From Isotricha intestinalis (taxonomy: Eukaryota; Ciliophora; Litostomatea; Vestibuliferida; Isotrichidae), in contig JAJJLU010004507.1 of NCBI GenBank assembly GCA_023807065.1, forward strand, positions 1 through 12,238: a stretch of DNA of 12,238 bases, in the 5' to 3' direction. The first letter of the stretch is position 1. Every line of letters begins with the position of its first letter. Positions 1 to 7,188 of this stretch are shown here, one piece after another. The translations under genes were made by a program, and so were the position numbers. Under the pieces are notes generated by a model. The model saw only the letters and a list, made by a program, of their open reading frames with translations. It ran no database searches and was not told where the DNA came from.

Positions 1-141
1 GAACTGGGAAATTCTAATTTAAATTGAGGAAATTAGGAAATCTTTTTCAATTTTTAATTTTATGATTAAAAATATATTTTAAAAGATAATTAATTATTCA
101 AAAAAAATTATGAAGAAATATAAAATATTTTTTATTCTTTA

Positions 142-338
142 GAAGATGAATTTAGAAATGATTATATTGATGAAAAAGAAATTGAAGAACAAAATAAAGC
201 TATAAAAGATTTTAAATTAAAAAAAATAAACTTTTATCAGAAAATAAAATTGAATTTGAAAGAAATGAATTACTTAAATATTTTAAAGGAAGAAAAAATC
301 AAAATATTTTAAGTAAAAATATTTATACAATTATATAA
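142..338 (+). pseudogene. Unidentified degenerate coding fragment
   Basis: This stretch reads as protein-like Glu/Lys/Asn-rich sequence in two overlapping frames. From 142 the frame gives EDEFRNDYIDEKEIEEQNKA and continues to about 225. After an A-run at 218-227 the other frame (from 231) continues with LLSENKIEFERNELLKYFKG and stops at 336-338. The switch at a homopolymer suggests one ancestral frame broken by an indel. There is no start codon in a sensible place. The TTCTTTAG just before 142 could be an old 3' splice site, but I cannot show this. I do not recognise the family. It lies tail-to-tail with the minus-strand relic at 381-990. An alternative is chance openness in AT-rich DNA. Confidence 0.3.
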
Positions 339-380
339 TTTCTCTAAAATTTTCCCAAGATGAATAATTGAAGCTTTAAC

Positions 381-990
381 TTATTTTTTTAAAACACTTT
401 TATAGTCAACTACTTTTTCATTTCCGTTATTAATGACAATAAATTTGGTATAACATGTGAAACTTCTTCAAATATATTTATTTTTAAATATATTATCAAT
501 ATCATAGGAGATTGTGATAAAATCAGGGAATATTATTTTATCAAATTGTTCATTAAAATTATAAATTAAAGGATTTTGAAAAGGTCAATGTTTTTTAATC
601 CAATTAAATTTCTAATATTAAAAGCTTTTCCATTTAAATTATCAATAAATATTTCTTCATAAGGAGAAATATGATATATAATTAATGTTTTCTTTAGAGT
701 TAGTTTTTTTAAATATTAAATCACTCTTTCTAAATATATAATAAAAACATATAAAAATTGAATATGATTCAAATGTTCATAATTATTTGATTGTATATGG
801 AAAATCAAGATAATATTATATTTAACATCTTTTAAAAACTGAGAAATCCAATTTTCAATTATTTTTCAGTGTAGTTTATAATTATTTTCTGATTTTTTTT
901 GTCTAAATCTATTTCACCAAGGAGTTACAATTTTATTTTCTTTTTCTTCTATTTGAGATTTTTTATATGATGTTTTTAATTTTTGTTCAT
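381..990 (-). pseudogene. Unidentified decayed gene, minus strand
   Basis: Read on the minus strand from about 990 down to a TAA at 383-381, one frame gives long protein-like blocks broken by single stops. The first block contains KIVTPW, a TGA, then NRFRQKKSENNYKLH, a second TGA, and KIIENWISQFLKDVKYNIIL. A middle block contains YHISPYEEIFIDNLNGKAFN. After a one-base shift near 585 the other frame gives YNFNEQFDKIIFPDFITISY, and after another interruption KFIVINNGNEKVVDYKSVLK. Blocks with Trp, Pro, Gly and aromatic residues are unlikely to arise by chance in such AT-rich DNA, so I infer a real but dead gene. I cannot name the family. It starts just downstream of the minus-strand protease relic and could have been its neighbour. 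Confidence 0.4.
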
Positions 991-1151
991 GTCATATGTT
1001 AATTTAGGTGTTAATTTTTTAAGATGGTTTTTTTAATTATTTCTTTTGTAATTTTTTTTCTATTTTTCTGATTATTCTTATATAATTTGTTTTATTAATT
1101 TATTTATTTAAATAAATGAGGATTAAAAATATAATTAATAAAATGAAATAA

Positions 1152-1535
1152 TTATTCTTTCATTTTATATTCGTAAATGTCATTAATTTCATTAACTCTT
1201 ATTTTTCTTTTTTTCTTAATCATTATTTATTAAAAAATAATAAACAAATAATAAAAGCAAACATTATAAAACAATAATTATCAAAATTATATTTTTATCA
1301 GATTAAAAGAATTTTCATCATTATTATAAACAATTAACTTTTTATCACCATCAAAAATAAAATGAAAATTCTGTAAAAAAGGTTTTCCTGGGATGCAATT
1401 ATTTTTCCATTCTTTTCTTCCACTTATAAACAATAATTTAAACCTCACAATTATAAAATAAATTTTTATATTCAAAAGTAAAATTTCTTCCAAAATCTAT
1501 ATAATTTCATAGAAGGAAAATTTTTAATATCAAAA
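1152..1535 (-). pseudogene. A1-family aspartyl protease relic, C-terminal part with membrane anchor and basic tail
   Basis: Several pieces of the pepsin-type C-lobe are readable in order on the minus strand, in shifting frames. Near 1520 is FPSMKLY, then DFGRNFTFEYKNLFYNC, which resembles the strand pair that precedes the last motif in A1 proteases. After a frameshift comes GRKEWKNNCIPGKPFLQNFH followed by FIFDGDKKLIVYNND. This matches the family's W-I-L-G-x-x-F-L-x-x-Y-x-x-F-D signature near the C-terminus. Below 1287 are a hydrophobic stretch (IILIIIVL, CLLLLFVYYFL) interrupted by TAA, and a basic tail KKKRKIRVNEINDIYEYKMK with a stop at 1154-1152. A C-terminal membrane anchor and a basic cytosolic tail fit surface or lysosomal proteases of ciliates. 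Both catalytic Asp motifs (DTG/DSG) are absent. The relic is non-functional, and the family call rests on the C-terminal motifs alone. Confidence 0.55.
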
Positions 1536-1845
1536 AAATTATTGCAAGTATAATTATAAAAGAAAAATGATATTTTAAAAAATTTTTAAAAATATTTTTT
1601 AAATAAAAAATAAAATTATGTAAATTTAAAAGAAATTAATTATATTTCTTTTAAATATGAAACAAAACATAAAATTAATAAAATAGAAAAAAATCCAATG
1701 AATGTGATGAAAGACTTTAATAAAACAATAATGAAATTCAAATATAATAAAATGATGAAATCAAGAAATAAAAAAATTAAAAAACAATTAAATTCTTAAA
1801 TTCAAATATAAAATATGTTAATAAGGATTTTAAATTTAATAAAAA
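1536..1845. other. Stretch with no supportable gene
   Basis: On the minus strand I looked here for the second catalytic DTG motif of the protease and did not find it in any frame. On the plus strand there is an open run of 61 codons (1614-1799) rich in Asn and Lys, starting after a TAA and without a sensible start codon or recognisable motif. Long A- and T-runs dominate. I treat it as decayed or filler sequence. Confidence 0.5.
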
Positions 1846-2031
1846 TTAGAGTTCTATAAAAAGAAGAAATATTTTCAGAACCATATTTTTTATAGTTTGT
1901 ATTGGATTTTCATCACTCAATCCTATAAAATTTTGTATATTAAAAACAAATTTATTTTTATATACAATAAATTTATTATTAATCCTTGTATATGATTCTT
2001 TTCTTCTTGTTAAATAAAATTCAATATACAT
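1846..2031 (-). pseudogene. Possible earlier piece of the aspartyl protease relic
   Basis: A 61-codon minus-strand frame begins at an ATG (2031) and includes FNIQNFIGLSDENPIQTIKN. In A1 proteases a Gly-Leu-(Ala/Ser) segment (as in 'GILGLA') lies roughly 125 residues before the C-lobe strand pair. The distance here, about 395 bp between this segment and the DFGRNFTF piece, would fit. The match is short and the intervening sequence lacks DTG, so this is only a suggestion. A second possibility is an unrelated small fragment. Confidence 0.2.
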
Positions 2032-2227
2032 ATCTACAATTATAGAAAATTATTATCATTATTCCATAGGAAATTTTAAAAAGTAACTATTTAAATTTCT
2101 AACTTTAAATATCTATTTAATACTTATAATAAATTATATTAAATATTCTATAATTAAAATATATATATATTTTTTATAATTTTTTATATTAAGATAATAT
2201 AAAATTATATTCTTTAGATTTTTTTTG

Positions 2228-2513
2228 TTTTATTTCAATGATGTTATTGTTACTTCGATAATTTTTCCAAAATTTTGGAAATTTTTAATTTTTGGAATTT
2301 TGGATTTTGCCAAATTTGCCAAAATTTGGGAATTTGGGAATATTTGGGAATTTTGGAATTTTGAAATAAATTTTATTTCAATGATGTTATTGTTGCTGGA
2401 ATTTTGGCATTTTGGAATTTTGCCAAAATTTGGGAATTTTGGAAAAATTTTGGCATTTTGGAAAAATTTTGGCATTTTGGAATTTTGGAAACAATTTTAT
2501 TTTTTACTAATTA
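2228..2513. repeat. AATTTTGG-rich minisatellite in two 143-bp units
   Basis: A 24-base segment ending in CAATGATGTTATTGTT occurs exactly at 2228-2251 and again at 2371-2394, a period of 143 bp. Between and after the copies the sequence is built from variations of GGAATTTT, GGCATTTT and GCCAAAATTTGGG. A 19-base unit, GGAAAAATTTTGGCATTTT, is tandemly duplicated at 2441-2459 and 2460-2478. Positions 2264-2281 form a perfect 18-bp palindrome centred on CCAAAATTTTGG. Open frames exist on both strands across this block, but they translate to repetitive Phe/Trp/Asn text and are repeat artefacts. Confidence 0.85.
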
Positions 2514-2552
2514 AGTGATATAGAGAAAATATCAGTCAAAAAAAAAATTTTT

Positions 2553-5500
2553 TTTCAAACGAACCATGATTATTAGATGATGATAAAAAAGATATTTAAT
2601 TACAATAAAATTAAAACATAAAAATGGAAAATATAAATTTTTAATAAATTATATATCAGATGAATTCATTCAAAAATTAAATTATAAAAGAAATGAATTA
2701 AATGATTTTGATCTTATTGATTTTTTTCCAAAAGCTTTTTTTAAATCATATTTATTTTGTTTTAGAAAAGGATTAAGAAATGGAATTGAATATTTACAAT
2801 TGAAAAATTTATGTCTTCAAGATAAATTTAATTACGTTTCAATATTTGATTTTAAAACTTGCTTTATCAACTCAAAAAGGAATTCAATGTTTTTTTCAAT
2901 TAAAAGATTCAAAAGAAGAAAAAATATTAGAAAAAAAAAAAGTTGTATTTTTAATTAAGATTTACAAAATAATTTGACTGGATTTTGTTTTTTATTTACT
3001 AATAAATATGGAAAAATAAATCATATTAGCCATGGATTTGAAGATTTTTTTTTTAAATACTATTATTTTTAAATAATATAAAATTTATGTTCAAGAAATG
3101 TTTGATATTAGAAAATTAAAAAAAAAGGTAATTTTGAAATTGATTTAGAAAAAGTTTTAGATAATATTAATGCAATATTTAACAAAGAAGTCGGTCAAAT
3201 TACAGATGATCAATTTTCTAAAATAATAATTAAATTAAGAATTTTTGAAGAAACATTATTAAAAATTAAATTTTCTTTTATTATAACTGGTTATTTTGAA
3301 AAAAGTAATTTTCAAATTACAAATGATAAAGAAAAAAGTTTATATATTTTTTATTTCTTTATTAAATTGAAAAAATCACATTTAATGACTAAAGAACTAA
3401 AATTTTATATTTAGAAGATTTAATTAATCAAGATACGAAAAAATTAACTTCAAATACTCAACCCGAAAAAAATGAAAGTTCATTTATTACAAATTTAGAA
3501 GCATTTGCTTTAAATCCTCCTCAAACTTTTGAAAAAGAATCAAGATTTGGTTTTTATTAAAAAAAGTTAAAAATATTAATCAAATGTGTATTATTCTTTT
3601 AAAAAAATATTTTCTAATTTCAATAAATAAAACAAATAAAAATAATAAAAATAATTTAAATTTAATAGAAGATGAAAAGACAATAAAAGATAAAGAAGAA
3701 AAAGAAATATTAAATTATAATGAAATGTCTAAAAAGAATTTAAAAGCTAGTTTCATGGTATAAATATATCAATATACATTTATTCAACAATATTCCCCAT
3801 CATTTATATCATTTCTATTCTATATAATATTAATCATACTTTTCATATTAAAATAAATGAAATATTAAATTTAAAAGAATATGTGATTTCAATTGGTGCT
3901 GCAAATATGAATGTTCAAATAGTAAATCAAATGTTATTAAAAGTTTTACTTAAGAAAATTTTTCTTTATATTTTACTTTTATTGCAAGTAAATTACAAAA
4001 TGTTTTTTTTAATAAAATTATTAATGGTGAAATTGTTCTTCAAAAAAAAGTTTCTGTTTTGGTTTTAATTACATAAATTGAATTTTTCTATTTTTACTCT
4101 TATCCAATTTTTTGTTTTTTTAAGAAAAACTTTAGTTCTTTTTTCTAATTATTTTCTTGGTTATATTAGACTTCGTTTTTTTAATAATTATATTAATCTC
4201 AAAATTACTTTAATTTTAAATTATATAGAAAATTATTTTAAAGATAATAATATAAATGATAAAATGGATAATATTGAGATTATACAAAATAATATTGATG
4301 AATTAATTTTGACAAATATAATTAATGAACAATATGAAAGATTTGATTCTATTAAAGTTCAAGCTTTTAAAATTAAAATAATTTTCATTATGATAATTTG
4401 TTTAAAAATATTCAAAAAGATATATTGGAAAATAGAAATGAAATTTTTGAATTATCAAAAAATTTTAATGAATCCAAAATTGTTGATTCTCCTAGATTAT
4501 TTAATATATTAAAAAAGCAATCATCATATAATGTAACATTAAAAAAAAATAGTTTAATATTCTCATCTAATTTACAATTAAAAGAAATAGCAAGAAATTC
4601 AATTCCAATTAATTCAAATAAATTAAGTTTTAATTATAAAGAAAGAAAATCAATATTTCATCAATTAAAAGAAAATAAAGATATAAATTTAAATAATAGT
4701 ACAATAAATAATTCTATTAATATCACAAATGGTAATTATAATAATAATACTAATGTAAATAAAAATACAAATTCAAATAAAAATTTACTTACTTTTACAA
4801 ATATATCAAATGATACTATGAATAAATCAAATATAAATTTAATGAATACAAATCGTTCTAATATTTCACATAAATCATCTTTAAAATTATTAAATGAAGA
4901 TCATAAAAGTAATTTAAGTCAAAGTAAAAATGTTTCAAAAAATCAATTTATAAAAAATGAAAAATAAAATAAATTACAAAAGAAATATTTATGAAATGGT
5001 AAAATACTTTTAAATAAACCATATTTATATTTTAATTTTCTTCTTTTTTTATTTATAATGATAATAATAAATATAAGTATTGCATCAATTCAAATTCTTT
5101 TATCAATAACTTTTATTAATAATACAAAATCAATGATTCAAATGGAATATGATATTTTTTTATTTTTAAAATACAATATTCAATTTGTATTTTTTTATGG
5201 TTTTATTTTATTAAAAAATGAACCTTTAATTTTTTATTATCAAGGAAATGAATTTACTTCTGATTGTGAAACACTTAATTCTCATATGCAAACTAATTAT
5301 ACTCATAATAGTTTTATTGAAAGTCAAACTTGTTATTCAATAATTAAAAGTCGTTTAGAAAAAATTCCATTCTGGTAAAATAAACAAACACTTAATTAAA
5401 TTAAAAAAAATACATGAACAATTTTATTTAAATAATTTTTGTTCAAAATTTTCTAATTATATTATTGAAAATAAAGAAAATATTGAAATAATGCTTATAA

Positions 5501-5794
5501 ATTTAAACAATCATTCTAATGAAAGTTTATATAATAAATGTATTTATTGGAAATGGAATTAATTTAAAAGGATATAATGTTGCAATTGATACAATTTATC
5601 AAACTTTACTTTCTTATTATGAAGATTTTATGAATGATAATAGAACAGAAGAATCAAATTTAAAAAGAGTTAATGATTATATTTTTGAAGCTTCTTTATT
5701 TGAAAATGTAAAAATTACTAGGAAATTATCTATTATTTATTTAACTGTTTTTAATAAGGATTTTAATTATTATAGAGAAGAAATAATAGCTTAA
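2553..5794 (+). pseudogene. Decayed multi-pass membrane protein with PAS-like domains (ciliate TmcB-like family suspected)
   Basis: A collinear set of protein-like blocks in changing frames spans 3.2 kb. At about 2589-2860 a PAS-like domain reads FLINYISDEFIQKLNYKRNE, then DLIDFFPKAFFKSYLF and FRKGLRNGIEY. At 2858-2972 is LALSTQKGIQCFFQLKDSKE. At 2959-3070 a second PAS-like strand set reads LTGFCFLFTNKYGKINHISH. More open blocks follow at 3127-3411 and 3414-3557. A hydrophobic segment lies near 3780-3850, then YVISIGAANMNVQIVNQMLL. An Asn-rich cytosolic stretch is open from 4398 to 4964. At 5030-5110 is another hydrophobic helix, then an exterior-like domain with several Cys (5058-5378). The tail frames are 5377-5559 and 5519-5794, the latter containing NGINLKGYNVAIDTIYQTLL. 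PAS plus several membrane segments plus a loop and tail of this kind is the pattern I know from ciliate PAS/TmcB-like proteins. Stops of all three kinds and about ten frame changes show it is dead. No start codon can be fixed. Confidence 0.6.
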
Positions 5795-5799
5795 GAAAA

Positions 5800-5940
5800 T
5801 TAACATCCCCCATAAGTTCTAGATACAGTTCTTTTTCTTTGAGGTAAATTTTTCCATTTATTTCTTCCTAATCTTTTCAAACCTTTTAATAGTATTTTTT
5901 TATCTCCATATATAATTGGATTTCTTGTTTTTTTATTTTT
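5800..5940 (-). pseudogene. Ribosomal protein L34e (eL34) fragment
   Basis: On the minus strand the frame ending at the TAA at 5802-5800 reads KTRNPIIYGDKKILLKGLKR, LGRNKWKNLPQ, then RKRTVSRTYGGC. The RK-x-TV-x-RAYGG-x-x-C signature is diagnostic for eukaryotic eL34 in the large ribosomal subunit. In intact eL34 a CGxC pair (zinc ligands) stands before KxLxG. Here the first position is Tyr (TAT, likely from TGT) and the second Cys is missing. The sequence ends right after YGGC, so the conserved C-terminal part (about 30-40 residues containing 'RAFLIEEQK' in the family) is absent. An in-frame TAA also sits upstream near 5945. It is a truncated relic abutting the end of the PAS-protein relic, not a working gene. 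Confidence 0.6.
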
Positions 5941-6320
5941 TTAAGTAGAAGTTTCCTCTTCAAGTCCTAAATTTTTTTACTTTGTTTGATTTTATTGAAA
6001 TGTATATTTTTCACTGTTTGAATTTGAGGGACATTTTTTAAAAAAATTGTTTTAATTATATTTTTTTAAAATTTGAATCTTGTATTTTTTTTAATTTATT
6101 TGTTTATTTGTTTATTTTTTATTTTATTTTTTTTATAAAGTTTTCTGTAAAATCGTATTCCTATGTTTTAATTGTCAAAAGGTAATTTTGATATAATCTT
6201 GATTTTAAAATTTTTCAAGAGAGATGATAAAAAATAATAACAATAAATAAAAAAACTAAAAAACTTTAAATAAATAAATAAATAAATAAAAATAAATAGA
6301 ATCAAAAAAATCAAAAAAAA
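5941..6320 (+). promoter_or_regulatory. Intergenic region and presumed promoter/5' UTR of the Rab gene
   Basis: No coding frame is supportable here. From about 5990 to 6150 the plus strand is T-rich, with long T-runs and a TTTATTTG repeat near 6100. From about 6215 to 6320 it switches to A-rich sequence leading directly into the Rab ATG, which is preceded by an unbroken A-run. A pyrimidine-to-purine switch upstream of the start is common in AT-rich protist promoters. I cannot point to a TATA box or initiator, because nearly everything is A/T. Confidence 0.35.
6267..6290 (+). repeat. (TAAA)6 microsatellite
   Basis: Six perfect TAAA units, followed by two imperfect ones, about 30 bp before the Rab start codon. 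It lies in the probable 5' UTR. Confidence 0.9.
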
Positions 6321-6962
6321 ATGACATCCTCAAACCCATCCTTACAAGGAGGATACGACCATTTATTCCGTTATATAATAGTGGGTGACATGGCAGTAGG
6401 TAAATCATGTTTACTGCTTCAATTTACAGACAACAAATTCCGTCACCAACACGAATTAACAATAGGAGTAGAATTTGGTGGAAAGACAATTCAAGTGAAC
6501 GGAAAGAACATAAAGATTCAAATATGGGACACAGCAGGTCAAGAAGCATTTCAAGCAATTACTAGAACATACTATAAAGGAGCTACAGGAGCTTTAGTAG
6601 TATATGATATAACAAGGAGAGATACATTTACACATGTAAGTAAATGGTTAGATGAAGTTAGAGCAAATGCATTAAAAGAAATTCAAATTATTTTAATTGG
6701 AAATAAAAAAGATCTTGAAGATAAAAGACAAGTTCAAACTGAAGAAGGACAAAATCTTGCTGATAAAAATGGACTTTTGTTTCTTGAAACTAGTGCTAAA
6801 ACTTCTTATAATGTTTCTGAAGCTTTTATGAACAGTGCTCAAAAAATTCTTGATATGATACAAAAAACTGGAATTGATCCTACTGCTCCTGGAAAAAATG
6901 TTAAAATTACTGTTGATGATGATGATGAAGAAGAAGAAAAAAAAGGATGTTGTAAAAATTAA
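6321..6962 (+). CDS. Rab GTPase, Rab2-like
   Basis: A 213-aa small GTPase with all the nucleotide-binding motifs: P-loop GDMAVGKS (residues 22-29), switch I Thr47 in LTIGVEFG, WDTAGQE (69-75) with catalytic Gln74, GNKKD (127-131) and ETSAK (156-160). LLLQFTD..F...HELTIGVEFG, DITRRDTFTH and ETSAKT..NV.EAF match Rab2 better than Rab4/14, although NGLLFLE is Rab14-like. Rab2 acts on Golgi/ER and late endosomal traffic, as a lipid-anchored cytosolic-face switch. The hypervariable tail carries an acidic run DDDDEEEE (199-206) and ends GCCKN, a CCXX prenylation end in place of the -GGCC usual for Rab2. The start is chosen at the first ATG after an A-run, and the family begins close to it. There is no intron. 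Codon choice changes at about residue 105, from A/C-ending to T-ending. It converges on FARSB. Confidence 0.95.
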   Translation: MTSSNPSLQGGYDHLFRYIIVGDMAVGKSCLLLQFTDNKFRHQHELTIGVEFGGKTIQVNGKNIKIQIWDTAGQEAFQAITRTYYKGATGALVVYDITRRDTFTHVSKWLDEVRANALKEIQIILIGNKKDLEDKRQVQTEEGQNLADKNGLLFLETSAKTSYNVSEAFMNSAQKILDMIQKTGIDPTAPGKNVKITVDDDDEEEEKKGCCKN

Positions 6963-7188
6963 AGACATTTTTTTTATATGCTTTTTAGACTTTTATTGAA
7001 TATTAGCTTGGTTTTTTGTTTAGGAAAAGTTTTATATTAAATTTATTGAAAATTTTTTATTTAAATACTTAATTTAAATTTGTTTTTCAATAGTTGTCAC
7101 AAAATTAAATAAAAATATTAAAGAAATTAAAAAATTCAAATAATGTTTATTTTCAAAAATATTAAATTAAAATTAATATATTTCCTAT
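6963..7188. other. Convergent 3' intergenic region
   Basis: This gap of 226 bp lies between the stop codon of the Rab gene (plus) and that of the tRNA synthetase (minus), so it must hold both 3' UTRs and polyadenylation sites. An AATAAA occurs near 7108 on the plus strand, but the sequence is too AT-rich for it to mean much. No gene is seen. Confidence 0.5.

Noticed and set aside
1614..1799. Plus-strand run of 61 open codons
   Set aside because: It is Asn/Lys-rich with no motif or plausible start, and could be chance openness in A-rich sequence.
2225..2518. Open frames on both strands across the AATTTTGG block
   Set aside because: They follow only from the repeat, which lacks stops in some frames. 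The translations are repetitive Phe/Trp/Asn or Asn/Pro/Lys text without any domain.
6627..6660. GTAAGTAAATGGTTAG inside the Rab gene as a tiny GT-AG intron
   Set aside because: Removing 16 nt would shift the frame and delete the conserved Trp-Leu of the GTPase fold. The uninterrupted reading matches the family.
6321..6962. Ciliate-type code with TAA/TAG read as Gln
   Set aside because: The Rab gene and FARSB have no in-frame TAA/TAG over more than 800 codons and both end at TAA exactly where the families end. Gln is encoded by CAA/CAG.
6693..6968. Minus-strand open frame of 91 codons overlapping the Rab gene
   Set aside because: It is antisense to a well-supported gene, and its composition (Phe/Ile/Ser runs) is the mirror of the Rab coding sequence.
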